Assembly (NCBI RefSeq): GCF_902706285.1
Contig: NZ_CACSKD010000007.1
Span: 186,001 to 250,000, forward strand
Source of the DNA: Rhizobium sp. 18055
Lineage (GTDB): Bacteria > Pseudomonadota > Alphaproteobacteria > Rhizobiales > Rhizobiaceae
DNA: 64,000 nucleotides
Direction: 5' to 3'
A model generated the notes under the pieces. The model was not told the origin of the DNA. It searched no databases and saw nothing but the letters and a program-made list of their open reading frames with translations. Each line of letters opens with the position of its first letter. The stretch's first letter is position 1. The position numbers and the translations under genes are program-made. Shown here one piece after another: positions 9,347-19,316 of the stretch.

Positions 9347-10789
9347 TTAACGATCGTTGTTGGGGCGCCTGCGGCCACCGCTCTTCGATTCGTAAGGATT
9401 TTCCTTCTCGCGATAGTGAATGCGGATCGGAACGCTCGGCATGTCGAAATCCGTGCGCAGGCTGTTGATCAGGTAGCGCGTGTAGGATTCCGGCAACGAG
9501 TCGGCGCGCGTGCACGAAATCATGAAGGCCGGCGGACGAGCCTTGACCTGCGTCATGTACTTGAGCTTCAGGCGGCGGCCGGAGACGGCGGGTGGCGGAT
9601 GCAGCGTCGTCACCGAATCGAGCCAGCGGTTGAGCTTGGCGGTCGAGATGCGCTTGTTCCACACCATGTCGGTGTCGATGATCGCCTGCATCAGCTTGTC
9701 GAGCCCGCGGCCGGTCTGGCCGGAGATCGGCACGGCGCGCAGGCCGCGCGCCTGCGGCAGCAAGCGTTCGGTCTTTTCGCGCAGATCGGCAAGCACCGCC
9801 TGCTGGTCCTCGATCAGGTCCCACTTGTTGAAGGCGAGCACGGCGGCGCGGCCTTCGCGGAGCACCAGATCGGCCAGCTGCAGATCCTGCTTTTCGAAGG
9901 GAATGGTCGCATCGAAGACGATGACCACGGTTTCGGCAAAGCGGATCGAGCGCAGCGAGTCGGCCACGGAAAGCTTCTCCAGCTTCTCGGTGACGCGTGC
10001 CTTGCGGCGCATGCCCGCCGTGTCGAACATCTTGATGGTGCGGCCACGCCAGTCCCATTCGACCGAGATGCTGTCGCGGGTAATGCCTGCTTCGGGACCC
10101 GTCAGCAGGCGGTCCTCACCGAGGAAGCGGTTGATCAGCGTCGACTTGCCGGCATTCGGGCGACCGATGATCGCCACGCGCAGCGGCTTGGTGTCGTCGT
10201 ATTCGGGCTCGTAATCCTCGTCGTCTTCCATCTCCTGCGGAAGATCGACATTGGTCACGGCAACGTCTTCGTTGTCCTTGGCGTAGGCGCGCTCCTCGCC
10301 GATCGCCTCGACGATCGCGTCGCGCAGGTCGAGCATGCCCTGGCCGTGTTCGGCCGAGATCGGCACCGGCTCGCCGAGGCCGATCGTGTAGGCATCATAG
10401 AAACCGCCATCGGAGCCCTTGGCTTCCGACTTGTTGGCGACCAGCACCACAGGCTTGCCGCGACGCCGCAGCATCTCCGCCAGTTCCTTGTCGACCGGCG
10501 TCAGGCCGTACTTGGCATCGACCACGAACAGCGACAGATCCGCCTCGTCGATCGCCGCTTCCGTCTGGGCGCGCATCCGGCCCTGCAGGCTCTCGGCATC
10601 GGCCTTTTCGAGACCTGCGGTATCGATGATGGTGAAATGCAGACCCATGAGCCGCGCGTCGCCGGGGCGGCGGTCGCGGGTGACGCCGGGCGTGTCATCG
10701 ACAAGCGCAAGCTTCTTCCCAACCAGGCGGTTGAAAAGGGTAGACTTGCCGACATTCGGGCGACCAACGATCGCGACCGTGAAGCTCAT
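9347..10789 (-). CDS. der: Ribosome biogenesis GTPase Der (EngA)
   Basis: 480 residues with two tandem G domains and a KH-like C-terminal domain, as in all Der proteins. The first P-loop is GRPNVGKS near residue 9, with DTAGLE and NKSE motifs. The second P-loop is GRPNAGKS near residue 211, with DTAGMR and NKWD. It acts in 50S subunit assembly and is normally essential. AAGGAA lies 7 nt ahead of the start. It follows the TPR membrane protein by 15 nt, the order also found in other proteobacteria (yfgM near der), so they are one operon. Confidence 0.97.
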   Translation of the reverse strand: MSFTVAIVGRPNVGKSTLFNRLVGKKLALVDDTPGVTRDRRPGDARLMGLHFTIIDTAGLEKADAESLQGRMRAQTEAAIDEADLSLFVVDAKYGLTPVDKELAEMLRRRGKPVVLVANKSEAKGSDGGFYDAYTIGLGEPVPISAEHGQGMLDLRDAIVEAIGEERAYAKDNEDVAVTNVDLPQEMEDDEDYEPEYDDTKPLRVAIIGRPNAGKSTLINRFLGEDRLLTGPEAGITRDSISVEWDWRGRTIKMFDTAGMRRKARVTEKLEKLSVADSLRSIRFAETVVIVFDATIPFEKQDLQLADLVLREGRAAVLAFNKWDLIEDQQAVLADLREKTERLLPQARGLRAVPISGQTGRGLDKLMQAIIDTDMVWNKRISTAKLNRWLDSVTTLHPPPAVSGRRLKLKYMTQVKARPPAFMISCTRADSLPESYTRYLINSLRTDFDMPSVPIRIHYREKENPYESKSGGRRRPNNDR

Positions 10790-10804
10790 TGAAATTCCTT
10801 AAAC

Positions 10805-11488
10805 TCAGCCCTGTGCGGCGGGCGCCTTGCCGGATGCGGTGATATTATCAAGCATCATCTGGGCGCGATTGGCAACATTGCGCGGGCTTTGCGCATCGTC
10901 GGCGATCGCCTGGTACCACTGGCGGGCCTGAGCCATGTTGCCGGCCTTGTAGGCGGCAAGGCCGAGCGCTTCGCGAGCGGAGTGGCGGAATGCATTGGAC
11001 GGGACAGCCATTTCCTCGACCTGGGCCGACACCTGCTCATAGGTGCCATTCTCGATCAGCAGCCATGCGGCACGCATCCGGGCGGCGTCGCGAATGGCAG
11101 CAGGCGCCTTGGCGTCCTTGCCGATCACGTCGAAGGCGGCAACGGCACCGGCCGCGTCGCCCTTCTGGACAAGCACGGAGGCGGCACGAAGGCGGGCCAG
11201 GATCGGATAGTCGCCATGACCTTCCTTCTCCAGCTTTTCGAGGGCAGCAAGCGCCTCGTCGCCCTTGTTCTCGTCGGCAAGCTTCATGGCGGCGATGAAC
11301 TGGTCGCCGGTACCGGACGACTGGTTGTTGTCCCAGTATTCATAGACCTTGTAGCCGACGGTACCGAGCACGATCAGGACGGCGAGCACAACCAGGTACA
11401 GCCCGAACCGGCGCCAGGCGCCCTTCATCTGGTCGGTCCTCAGTTCCTCGTTGACTTCACGAATGAAGCTGTCGTCGTTGAATGCCAT
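10805..11488 (-). CDS. YfgM-like TPR membrane protein
   Basis: 227 residues. A cytoplasmic N-terminal tail (MAFNDDSFIREVNEELRTDQ) is followed by one membrane helix at about 27-46 and a periplasmic helical-repeat domain (TPR_21 type). E. coli YfgM has the same layout and works as an ancillary SecYEG/PpiD chaperone partner. It lies immediately upstream of der, as in enterobacteria, although bamB is absent here. GGAGACGAGA precedes the ATG. Function is inferred from layout and synteny. Confidence 0.85.
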   Translation of the reverse strand: MAFNDDSFIREVNEELRTDQMKGAWRRFGLYLVVLAVLIVLGTVGYKVYEYWDNNQSSGTGDQFIAAMKLADENKGDEALAALEKLEKEGHGDYPILARLRAASVLVQKGDAAGAVAAFDVIGKDAKAPAAIRDAARMRAAWLLIENGTYEQVSAQVEEMAVPSNAFRHSAREALGLAAYKAGNMAQARQWYQAIADDAQSPRNVANRAQMMLDNITASGKAPAAQG

Positions 11489-11589
11489 TCTCGTCTCCGG
11501 CGCAGATATGCATCGTCATGCGGGTTGCACGCACATTGTCGGGGCCTTCTACCCGATTTTGCACCAGTTGTAAGGGGGATGTGAAAGAA

Positions 11590-12177
11590 TCATCCCATAA
11601 CGATTGGCGCAATCCCGATCACCAGTTCGTGCAGCTTCCAGATGATCAGCCCCCAGAGCACGATGCCGATGACCACGGCATAGAGATCGTACTTCGCCGA
11701 GACGAACACCGGCAGGGTGATTTCGCCGCGGCGCAGGCGCTGCTTCATCGATATCCGGAGCAGCACGGCCCAGGCCAGAAACGCCACGAACAGCACCACC
11801 GCCTCCGGCTCGCCATTGGCAAGCAGATGCGACAGCGCCCAGAGCTTGATTGCCACCAGCACCGGAAACTTCAGCTTGGCGCGGATATGACCGGCGGGCA
11901 GGACGCCGGCCACCAGACAGATCGATGCGATCAGCATCAGCGTGATGGTCAGATGCGCCATCCACACCGGCGGCTCGTAGAGGGTGCCGTACATGCCGCG
12001 CGCCTGGTTGAAGGCATAGGCGAGGAACAGCAGCGTGCCGATGCTGAGAATGCCGTGGACGGCGCCCCAGACCGGCTTGCCGAGCGTGTCGATCATCTGC
12101 TGGCGAAAACCCGGCGCGATCACCCGGATCAGATGCAGGCCGATGAAGAGGATGAGGCTTAAGACAAGCAAGGCCAT
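11590..12177 (-). CDS. nnrU: NnrU family membrane protein
   Basis: 195 residues and about 5-6 membrane helices, opening MALLVLSLILFIGLHLIRV, with the family hallmarks GAVHGILSIGTLLFL and KLWALSHLLANGE. NnrU was named from the nitrite/NO reductase regions of Rhodobacter and has heme-related relatives. No denitrification genes are nearby, so its role here is open. The start at 12177 has AGGAAT upstream and opens the first helix. It is divergent from the secreted deacetylase, sharing a 122-bp spacer. Confidence 0.82.
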   Translation of the reverse strand: MALLVLSLILFIGLHLIRVIAPGFRQQMIDTLGKPVWGAVHGILSIGTLLFLAYAFNQARGMYGTLYEPPVWMAHLTITLMLIASICLVAGVLPAGHIRAKLKFPVLVAIKLWALSHLLANGEPEAVVLFVAFLAWAVLLRISMKQRLRRGEITLPVFVSAKYDLYAVVIGIVLWGLIIWKLHELVIGIAPIVMG

Positions 12178-12299
12178 GGCTAAATTCCTGATTTGAATAT
12201 TGAACAGGCTTAGCTTTGCCCGCGGCAAAATGCCAGCGAGACCGCAGCTTCGCCTTAATTCTGGAACAGAAAAGCCCGAAACAAATTGTCGCGGTGTCC

Positions 12300-13349
12300 A
12301 TGTCTCGTTCTTTTCTCCACATCTCCCTTTCCATTTCCCTTTCACTGCTGACGTCGGTCGCCGCCCATGCGGCTGACAGCGCGCCCGGCAATACGGCCGG
12401 CAGCACGGCCAACGATGCGGCGGGCAAGCCCAAGCAACTGGTGATGATTTCCTTCGACGGCGCCCACGACAACGCGCTCTGGCAAAAAAGCCGCGAGATG
12501 GCCGCCAGGAACGGCGCCCACTTCACCTATTTTCTCTCCTGCACCTTCCTGATGAACCAGACCGCCAAGAAGGCCTACCAGGCCCCGCACCAGAAGCAGG
12601 GTCGCTCCAACATCGGCTTTGCCCAGAGCGACGACGAGATCCGCGAGCGCCTCGGCAACATCTGGCACGCCCATCTCGAAGGTCATGACATCTCCAGCCA
12701 CGCCTGCGGCCATTTCGACGGCCGGCAGTGGAGCGCAGCCGACTGGTCTGCAGAATACGCGACCTTCCACACGACCCTGAAGAACGCCTGGAAGGGCGTC
12801 GATCTCGAAGAGCCGAAGGGCTGGCAGGATCTGGTCGATCACGGCATCCACGGTTTTCGCGCGCCCTATCTCTCGGCCACATCAGGCGCCGACATGATCA
12901 CCGCCGAAAAGAAGGCCGGCTTCACGTATGACGCCAGCCTCGTCACCAAGGGCCCGGCCATGCCGGTCGAGGAAGCCGGCATCATCCGCTTCGGCCTGCC
13001 GCTGATCCCCGAAGGCCCGCGCGAAAAGCCGATCATCGGCATGGACTACAACCTCTTCGTCCGCCACTCCAAGGGCGAGGAAGACAAGGCCGACACCAGG
13101 GAATTCGAAGACCGCGCCTACTCGGCCTTCAAGGACGCCTTCGACCAGCAATATAGAGGCCCCCGCATCCCCCTGCAGCTCGGCTTCCACTTCGTCGAGA
13201 TGAACGGCGGTGCCTACTGGCGGGCGCTGGACAGATTGGTGAGCGACGTCTGCCACCGCCAGGACGTCGCCTGCGTCAGCTATTCGCAAGCGATCCCGCT
13301 GATCAAGGCCCGCGGCAAGCTGCAGCAGCAGCCGGCATCGGGGTTGTGA
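12300..13349 (+). CDS. Secreted polysaccharide deacetylase (NodB/CE4 fold)
   Basis: 349 residues. A Sec signal peptide (SFLHISLSISLSLLTSVAAHA) leads to a NodB-homology domain. The metal-site motifs are recognisable: SFDGAHD for motif 1, SHACGHF (H-x3-H) for motif 2 and FRAPY for motif 3. Motif 1 deviates from the usual TFDDG, so the substrate may not be a classical chitooligosaccharide or peptidoglycan. The ATG at 12300 is the first codon that opens the signal peptide, but its ribosome site is weak, and GTG 12294 two codons upstream is possible. Confidence 0.82.
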   Translation: MSRSFLHISLSISLSLLTSVAAHAADSAPGNTAGSTANDAAGKPKQLVMISFDGAHDNALWQKSREMAARNGAHFTYFLSCTFLMNQTAKKAYQAPHQKQGRSNIGFAQSDDEIRERLGNIWHAHLEGHDISSHACGHFDGRQWSAADWSAEYATFHTTLKNAWKGVDLEEPKGWQDLVDHGIHGFRAPYLSATSGADMITAEKKAGFTYDASLVTKGPAMPVEEAGIIRFGLPLIPEGPREKPIIGMDYNLFVRHSKGEEDKADTREFEDRAYSAFKDAFDQQYRGPRIPLQLGFHFVEMNGGAYWRALDRLVSDVCHRQDVACVSYSQAIPLIKARGKLQQQPASGL

Positions 13350-13389
13350 TGCGGATTTCAGGGTTGATCGGGGCTACCGGCTGACGTCG

Positions 13390-13417
13390 TTGGCGTTTTG
13401 CCGTGGCAAAACGCCAA
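13390..13417. repeat. Perfect 13-bp inverted repeat
   Basis: TTGGCGTTTTGCC and GGCAAAACGCCAA are separated by only GT, 41 nt past the deacetylase stop. The stem is perfect but no T-run follows on the plus strand. It could be a factor-assisted terminator or processing site, or a protein-binding palindrome. Confidence 0.5.
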
Positions 13418-13850
13418 CCGCGGATATCCGCACCCGGCGCCATACCACCCGGAGACCTCACGGGCACGACAATCCCCTCCAAAAACAAATCCCCCAACTA
13501 TTTCAATACCCTACCCAGAACCACCATGCATTTTCATCCCCACCACACGGAGCCCGCCCCATACTGACCCCGTCATCGCACAGGGAGCCGGGTCGCGAAC
13601 CGGGAACTCTACCGCTCGAAATCCGGCGTGCGAAGATGGTTGCAAAGGTGGATCCGACGCCGTCAGGGCGAAGGATTCTCCGGCAAGACTGATCCGGGAG
13701 CCGTTCCTGCCGGACCAGCCAAACCGGAAGCCCAAGCAACCGGGCAGGCAGAAAGCCTGACACCCACACCACCGAAACCCATGCCTGCCCTTCCCGTTTT
13801 ACGAAGGCCAGCCGTCGCCGAGCCAAGCTCCGCGCGCGGTATTCGGCGTG
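13418..13850. other. Intergenic region without recognised gene
   Basis: This lies between the deacetylase and the bacA terminator. Open frames exist on both strands, but their predicted proteins are Pro/Arg-rich and low-complexity with no start signals, as expected for chance frames in GC-rich DNA. Nothing else was recognised here. Confidence 0.4.
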
Positions 13851-13885
13851 CAAACGAAAACGCCGCGCATCAAAAATGCGCGGCG
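13851..13885 (-). terminator. Rho-independent terminator of bacA
   Basis: CGCCGCGCAT and ATGCGCGGCG form a perfect 10-bp stem around CAAAA. On the minus strand the stem is followed by TTTTCGTTTG. It lies 27 nt past the bacA stop. Confidence 0.85.
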
Positions 13886-13912
13886 CTCGGTCATTTCAAA
13901 TCGAACAAGCAA

Positions 13913-15178
13913 TCAGCCGTCGGCCTGAACCACGCCCGCCTCGCGCTCGAGATAGCGCTGGTCGATATCCGGCAGCGGTTCGCCGTCGATGGCCGATTCG
14001 AAGGTGCGAAGGCGCTTGTAGATCGACAGCAGCTCGACGATCGTCGTCCACGAATTGACGAGATACTGGAACGAGCCGCGGACCTGATCGAAGACGTTGT
14101 TGATCTGCGTCAACAGGCCGAGCGTCAGCTTGCCGGCAACGATCGACGGCACCAGTACGATCAGGCTGAACAGATTGTCGGCCTGCAGGTAGAAGATACG
14201 TGCGACGTTGAAATACATGTAGTGGAAATAGAGCCGGAAGTAGTTGCGGCGCACATTGGCGAACAGCTCGGCAACCGTCGGCGGCGTGGCGCGGTCGGCA
14301 TGGTCCTCGCCGTAGACGAGTTCCTTGCGATAGGAGGCCTCGACGCGCTGGTTGCGGAACTCCAGGCCCGGCAGCTTGATGCCGACGAGACCGAGGAACA
14401 CAGTGCCGAAGATCGACCAGAACAGTGCCGCCCAGACCAGCGCGTGCGGCACATTGCCGATCAGCGGCAGTTCGGTGATGTTGGCACCGATCTTGAACAG
14501 CACCGGCAGGAAGGCAATCAGCGTCATGACCGAGCTGACGAGGCTGACACCGAGGCTTTCAACCGTCGATGAAAAGCGCATCGTATCTTCCTGAACACGC
14601 TGGGAGGCGCCTTCGATATGACGGAGCTTCGGCCAGTGCGTCATGTAGTATTCGTTCATTGCCGTACGCCAACGGAAGATCCAGTGGCTGACGAAGAACA
14701 GGTTGAGTACGCCGACGGTGATCGCGATGAAGGCAATGCCGGCAAAGCCGAGCATGCCGAGATAGAGCTGCGCAGCCGTGACCGGTGCCGTCTTCGCCAG
14801 CGCCTGCTGGATCAGGTCGTAGAACGGACCGTACCAGGCATTGATGGCGACGCTGACCTGCACCGAGAAATAGGTGTTGAAGATGATCAGCGCCGAGCCA
14901 AGCACCGACCACATTTGCCAGCGATGCGGGCTGTAGGTGAACCAGAAGCCGGCAAACAGCGCGACGAAGACGATGTAGTAGATGTAGAACCAGAGGAATG
15001 GCGTCGACCAGAACACCGAGACGCCGATAGGGCTCTCTTCGCCAGCCGACAGCGGCGGCAGGCCGATGACGGAGCCGAGGCTGGAGCCGCCAAAATACCA
15101 GAGGAGAACGCCAAGCAGCGCCCAAACCACGGCTGATGTGAAGAACAGTTTCGGCTTCGGGAAATAGGATAAAAACAC
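13913..15178 (-). CDS. bacA: BacA/SbmA peptide transporter
   Basis: 421 residues, about seven membrane helices, matching Sinorhizobium BacA in length and in the N-terminal [20 protein letters not shown]. The C-terminal half has the family signature helices ([29 protein letters not shown]). BacA and SbmA are proton-driven inner-membrane importers of antimicrobial peptides and bleomycin. In legume symbionts BacA protects bacteroids from plant NCR peptides and affects very-long-chain fatty acid modification of lipid A. The GTG start has AGGAAAG upstream, matches the known N-terminus and is not unusual for this locus. It is monocistronic, with its own terminator at 13851-13885. Confidence 0.93.
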   Translation of the reverse strand: MFLSYFPKPKLFFTSAVVWALLGVLLWYFGGSSLGSVIGLPPLSAGEESPIGVSVFWSTPFLWFYIYYIVFVALFAGFWFTYSPHRWQMWSVLGSALIIFNTYFSVQVSVAINAWYGPFYDLIQQALAKTAPVTAAQLYLGMLGFAGIAFIAITVGVLNLFFVSHWIFRWRTAMNEYYMTHWPKLRHIEGASQRVQEDTMRFSSTVESLGVSLVSSVMTLIAFLPVLFKIGANITELPLIGNVPHALVWAALFWSIFGTVFLGLVGIKLPGLEFRNQRVEASYRKELVYGEDHADRATPPTVAELFANVRRNYFRLYFHYMYFNVARIFYLQADNLFSLIVLVPSIVAGKLTLGLLTQINNVFDQVRGSFQYLVNSWTTIVELLSIYKRLRTFESAIDGEPLPDIDQRYLEREAGVVQADG

Positions 15179-15301
15179 GGGGGGCGTTGCTTTCCTGAAC
15201 TTGTGTCTTCGGAAGCTCTCAAAGAGCGATTGCGCCGAAAACTACGGTAGTTCGGAGAGTGCGGCAATGGCCTGACCGCATTCTTACGCAATTGTAACCA
15301 G

Positions 15302-16486
15302 TTAGGAGATCTTCTTGATGACAGGCATCACCAGCGCCGCGCACACGACGAGCGCTGCCGCCGCAACATAGGTCGGCGCCGTGAAGGTTCCAGTCCGCTC
15401 CGCCATCCAGCCGGCAACGACCGGCCCGACGATCTGGCCGAGCCCGAACGCCGCCGTCATCATCGCGAATGCCCGGCGCGGGCTGGCGGGCGAAAGCTTG
15501 CGGCCGATCTGCAGACCGTAGGCGGTGATCGCCAGGAAGGTGGCGCCGAACAACGCACCGCCGATCAGCGGCGCCACCGCATGCGGCAGCATCACGGTCG
15601 CCAGCACGCCGATGGCTTCGACCAAGAGCGCCGCAACGTAAATGCCACCGAGGCCGAGCGGCCTGACCAGCGGCTTCCAAAGAAACAGCGCAACGGCCGA
15701 CGTCAGGCCGACGATCAGCCAGCAGAGAAATTCCACCATCTGCCCCACTCCCGCCATCCGGGCGATGGTAACGAGGAAGGTGGCGGTGATGACATAACCG
15801 AAGCCGAACAGGCCGTAGGAGGCGGTGACCAGCAGCATCGGCCGGCTCCAGACGATGGCGGGCTCCTTGCCGGTTTGCGCCGTGGCGACCGGGCCCGATG
15901 GCAGCAGCAGCCAGACGGCGACGAAACTGATGGCGGAATAGATCGCGCCGCCGATCCAGTCGGCCTGCCAGGCGACCGGGCTACCGTGGTAAAACAGTCC
16001 GATCAGCATCACCATGATCGACGACAGTGCAATCCCCGCCCCCGGCCCACCGAAATGCGCCGACTGCACGTGGTCGTTGCCGGCAGCAGCCCCATGACTA
16101 AGCACGATCGACGAGGTGAAGATCATCGCGAATGCGCTGGCGAGGCCGGCGAGAAAACGGATGGCGGCAAAGATCGTCACCGAACTGGTCATCGCCATCG
16201 CGGCCAGCAGAACGGCGGTAGCAGCAAGCGCCGACAGTGCCACCTTGCGCTCGCGTCCCGCCGCCCAGCCGTAGGCGGCGAGCACCGCACCGACCAGATA
16301 GCCGACGAAATTGGCAGAGGCGATGAAACCGGCGTCCGCTGCCGACAGCGGCACCCCGCTCATCATCCCCGGCAGGATCGGCGTGTAGGAAAACCGCCCG
16401 AAGCCCATCGCCGCCGCCATGGCGATCATCCCGGCAAGCGCCGTCAGGAACAGGTTTGCGGGGGCGGTGTCATTGCGAGCCAACAT
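15302..16486 (-). CDS. MFS transporter, YbfB/YjiJ-like
   Basis: 394 residues, about 12 membrane helices, with the family opening AGMIAMAAAMGFGRFSYTPI, which is characteristic of the YbfB/YjiJ branch. Substrate unknown. It diverges from the PadR regulator across a 152-bp AT-rich spacer with operator-like palindromes, so PadR control of this carrier is likely, as in drug and phenolic efflux systems. The start is uncertain: ATG 16486 has GCGAGGA directly adjacent, while an in-frame TTG at 16525 or GTG at 16519 would add 11-13 residues. Confidence 0.82.
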   Translation of the reverse strand: MLARNDTAPANLFLTALAGMIAMAAAMGFGRFSYTPILPGMMSGVPLSAADAGFIASANFVGYLVGAVLAAYGWAAGRERKVALSALAATAVLLAAMAMTSSVTIFAAIRFLAGLASAFAMIFTSSIVLSHGAAAGNDHVQSAHFGGPGAGIALSSIMVMLIGLFYHGSPVAWQADWIGGAIYSAISFVAVWLLLPSGPVATAQTGKEPAIVWSRPMLLVTASYGLFGFGYVITATFLVTIARMAGVGQMVEFLCWLIVGLTSAVALFLWKPLVRPLGLGGIYVAALLVEAIGVLATVMLPHAVAPLIGGALFGATFLAITAYGLQIGRKLSPASPRRAFAMMTAAFGLGQIVGPVVAGWMAERTGTFTAPTYVAAAALVVCAALVMPVIKKIS

Positions 16487-16581
16487 TCCTCGCTTATGGC
16501 GGCGCAAGATTGAACTCACAATCAAGAATTTCTGATCGACTGATCAATTTCAGGAATTCTCGACCTCACTCTTGAAATCAA

Positions 16582-16610
16582 TTATCTTACGATATATGTT
16601 TTACGACATA
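16582..16610. promoter_or_regulatory. Putative PadR operators in divergent promoter
   Basis: Two adjacent dyads lie in an AT-rich spacer. TATC-TTAC-GATA is at 16583-16594. TATGT-N6-ACATA is at 16595-16610; PadR operators typically show ATGT...ACAT. The 14-mer at 16582-16595 recurs exactly inverted at 17283-17296, beyond the other end of padR. Confidence 0.6.
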
Positions 16611-16638
16611 ATCAACGATACATCATAAGGAGTGATCG

Positions 16639-17205
16639 ATGAGAGGATTTAGAGGTGGAATGATGGGCGGCGGCGGTTTTCGCATGGGGCGGAAATTTGC
16701 GGCCGGCGACCTGCAGCTGGTGATCCTGGCGCTATTGGCCGAACAGCCGCGCCACGGCTACGAGATGATCAAGTTGCTGGAGGAGCGCTCCGGCGGCTTC
16801 TACGTGCCGAGCCCCGGCGTCATCTATCCCGCACTGACCTATCTGGAAGAAACCGGCCTCGCCGATGTCGAGAGCGAAGGCACAAAGAAGCTCTACCGCA
16901 TCACCGACAGCGGCCGCAAACTGGTCGAGGAGAACAGTTCGATGATTGAAATGACACTCGGAAAGCTGGAACGCATCGGCGAGAAGATGGCGCATGTGCG
17001 CCGCATCTTCGATCCGGAAAGCCGTGGCGGAGACCGCGAGGAAGAGCCCTTCCCCGAAGACAAGACCGAAGTCGCCGCCGCCCGCATGCTGCTGAAATCG
17101 GCGCTGCGGCTGCGCTACCCCTGGTCGAAGGAAGAAGCCAAGCGCATCGCCGGCATCCTGGAGCGCGCCGCCGCGGACATCCTGCAGTCGGGCAAAAGAG
17201 ATTGA
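16639..17205 (+). CDS. PadR family transcriptional regulator
   Basis: 188 residues. A Gly/Met/Arg-rich tail (residues 1-20) precedes a PadR winged helix with LQLVILALLAEQPRHGYEMI, then YPALTYLEETGLADVE and RKLYRITDSGRK-like wing elements. The C-terminal helices probably mediate dimerisation. The glycine-rich start is typical of one PadR subgroup. AAGGAG lies upstream of the ATG. Divergence from the MFS gene and the shared palindromes indicate autoregulation together with control of that transporter. The effector is unknown. Confidence 0.9.
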   Translation: MRGFRGGMMGGGGFRMGRKFAAGDLQLVILALLAEQPRHGYEMIKLLEERSGGFYVPSPGVIYPALTYLEETGLADVESEGTKKLYRITDSGRKLVEENSSMIEMTLGKLERIGEKMAHVRRIFDPESRGGDREEEPFPEDKTEVAAARMLLKSALRLRYPWSKEEAKRIAGILERAAADILQSGKRD

Positions 17206-17282
17206 GCCTGACAAGCGTAGGATGAAGGCTGCACGCAGCCACCCTCACCCCGGCATCCCGGGGTGGGTAACCCTTCCAAATC

Positions 17283-17296
17283 ATATCGTAAGATAA
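17283..17296. repeat. Inverted copy of the padR upstream 14-mer
   Basis: ATATCGTAAGATAA is the exact reverse complement of positions 16582-16595. It lies between the convergent ends of padR and map, where no promoter is expected. It could be an auxiliary operator allowing looping, or the edge of a mobilised segment. Confidence 0.6.
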
Positions 17297-17315
17297 GACC
17301 CTGCCGAACCGGCGC

Positions 17316-18074
17316 CTATGACTGGCCGTCGGCCAGCGTCAGGATCAGCGGCCCGTTGCGGGTCGCCACCACGGTGTGTTCGTACTGCACCGTCGGCGCC
17401 TGCGGATCGCCATAGAGCGTCCATGCATCGTCGCCACCTTCCGCCCATGTCGCGCCCAGCGACAGGAACGGCTCGACGGTAAACACCAGCCCATCGGTCA
17501 TGATCCGCTTTTCGGATGGATCCGGCCATGTCGATAGTTCGCCCGGCTCCTCATGCAGCGAACGGCCGACGCCGTGGCTGGCGAGGTTGGCCACCAGCGT
17601 ATAGCGGTTCTTCGCCGCGAAGGCACCGATCGCCTGGCCGATCTTGGCCAGCGGCTCGTCTGCTTTCACCTGATTGAGACCGACCCAAAGCGCCCGCTTG
17701 CCATCGCGGCAGAGCTTGTCGATCTTCGATTTCGATGGCGGCACCACGAACGAGGCGCCGGTATCGGAAAAGAACCCGTCCTTTTCTGCAGATACGTCGA
17801 TATTGACGAGGTCGCCTGGCTTGATGATCCGGGGACCTGGAATACCGTGGGCGATTTCCTCGTTGACGCTGATGCAGGTGGCACCTGGAAACTGATAGCA
17901 GAACTCCGGCGCCGAGCGGGCGCCTGAACTTTCCAGCACCTTGCGGCCGATCTCGTCGAGCTCAAGCGTGGTAATCCCCGGCTCCAGCGCCGCTGCCATG
18001 ATCTGCATGGCATTGGCGCAGATGCGGCCGATTTCCTTCAGCTTGAGCAACTCGTCTTCGGTCTCGATAATCAT
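17316..18074 (-). CDS. map: Type I methionine aminopeptidase
   Basis: 252 residues of pita-bread fold removing N-terminal Met from nascent proteins. All five metal ligands are visible: D93 (NIDVS), D104 (SDTG), H167 (ASHGVG), E201 (TVEP) and E232 (QYEHT). No N-terminal zinc-finger extension is present. The housekeeping map of rhizobia is usually elsewhere, with sfsA and radC. This copy stands between an LLM flavoenzyme and padR, so it may be a second, accessory MetAP. That part is inference and depends on the rest of the genome. Confidence 0.92.
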   Translation of the reverse strand: MIIETEDELLKLKEIGRICANAMQIMAAALEPGITTLELDEIGRKVLESSGARSAPEFCYQFPGATCISVNEEIAHGIPGPRIIKPGDLVNIDVSAEKDGFFSDTGASFVVPPSKSKIDKLCRDGKRALWVGLNQVKADEPLAKIGQAIGAFAAKNRYTLVANLASHGVGRSLHEEPGELSTWPDPSEKRIMTDGLVFTVEPFLSLGATWAEGGDDAWTLYGDPQAPTVQYEHTVVATRNGPLILTLADGQS

Positions 18075-18186
18075 GAAATTCCGTTTCCGGCCTCGTCTGG
18101 TGGCCGGTCGGCCGGCTCTCGCTTCATCAGGAGAACACGAGGCCGACGGAAATCCAACTCATCCTTTACGCCATCATGCTCGTGCT

Positions 18187-19257
18187 TTAGGCGCTGGCTT
18201 TCGCGCCTTCGCTGCTTTCAGTCAATGCCTTTCTGACGATCGGCGCGACTTTCGTACCGTAGAGCTCGATGCCGCGCATGATCTGCTCGTGCGGCATCAG
18301 GCCGATTGCCATCTGCAGCAGGAAGCGGTCGTTCTTGAACAGAGCGTGATGGGCAATGATCTTTTCGGCCACCACCTCGGGATCGCCGACGAACAGCGCA
18401 CCGTTCGGCCCCCGCGACGCATCGAAATGCGCCCGGTTGGTTGGCCCCCAGCCGCGCTCGCGCCCGATCCGGTTCATCACCTCGGCCTGAGGACCATAGA
18501 ACTGGTCGGCGGCCGCCTCGGTGGTATCGGCAATGAAGCCGTGGACGTTGATGCTAGTCTTCAGCTTCGCCTGGTCCTGCCCGGCCCGGCGCGCCGCCTC
18601 GCGGTAGAGATCGAACAGCGGTGCAAACCGGTGCGGCTCGCCGCCGATGATCGCCAGCGCCACCGGCAGCCCGAGAGCGCCGGCGCGCGCCACCGATTGC
18701 GGCGTGCCGCCAACGGCGATCCAGATCGGCAAGGGCTCTTGAAACGGCTGCGGATAGACGCCGCGACCATTGATCGCCGGCCGCATCTCGCCCGACCAGT
18801 TGACCACCTCGCCATCGCGCAGCGCCAAAAGCAGATCGAGCTTTTCCTCGAACAGCTGGTCGTAATCCTCAAGCTTGTAGCCGAACAGCGGGAAGGATTC
18901 GATGAACGACCCCCGACCGGCCATGATCTCGGCGCGGCCGTTGGAGAGAAGATCGAGCGTCGAGAATTGCTGAAACACCCGGACCGGATCGTCGGAGCTC
19001 AGCACCGTCACCGCACTCGTCAGCCGGATGTTCTTCGTTTTCACCGCGGCCGCTGCCAGCGCCACCGCAGGGGCTGACGCCGCATAATCCGGCCGGTGAT
19101 GCTCGCCGAGCCCGAAGACATCGAGCCCCACCTGATCGGCGAGTTCGATCTCCTCGATCAGATGCTTCAGCCGCTCGGCCCCTTCCGCACCTTTGCTCCT
19201 GGTCGGATTGGGGTTGACGTCGGCGAAGGTGTAAAGGCCCAGTTCCATGGTCTGCAT
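18187..19257 (-). CDS. LLM class flavin-dependent oxidoreductase
   Basis: About 356 residues of luciferase-like monooxygenase fold (TIM barrel, FMN or F420). Family signs are [57 protein letters not shown] and [16 protein letters not shown]. Group members oxidise diverse small molecules and the substrate cannot be read from sequence. ATG 19257 is chosen; ATG 19248 is equally possible because the first strand begins at MELGLY. It follows nothing in operon and precedes map by 112 nt. Confidence 0.87.
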   Translation of the reverse strand: MQTMELGLYTFADVNPNPTRSKGAEGAERLKHLIEEIELADQVGLDVFGLGEHHRPDYAASAPAVALAAAAVKTKNIRLTSAVTVLSSDDPVRVFQQFSTLDLLSNGRAEIMAGRGSFIESFPLFGYKLEDYDQLFEEKLDLLLALRDGEVVNWSGEMRPAINGRGVYPQPFQEPLPIWIAVGGTPQSVARAGALGLPVALAIIGGEPHRFAPLFDLYREAARRAGQDQAKLKTSINVHGFIADTTEAAADQFYGPQAEVMNRIGRERGWGPTNRAHFDASRGPNGALFVGDPEVVAEKIIAHHALFKNDRFLLQMAIGLMPHEQIMRGIELYGTKVAPIVRKALTESSEGAKASA

Positions 19258-19316
19258 CCCGTTCAATGACTGGCTTTGCAGATAAGGATGGCGCAGAAGG
19301 CGCGCAATGACAAATT

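Noticed and set aside
13398..13853. Overlapping open frames in the spacer left of bacA
   Set aside because: Both strands are open by chance; no ribosome site, and Pro/Arg-rich translations.
17245..17265. CACCCCGG/CCGGGGTG hairpin after padR as a terminator
   Set aside because: The stem is real but no T-run follows on the plus strand, so not listed as a terminator.
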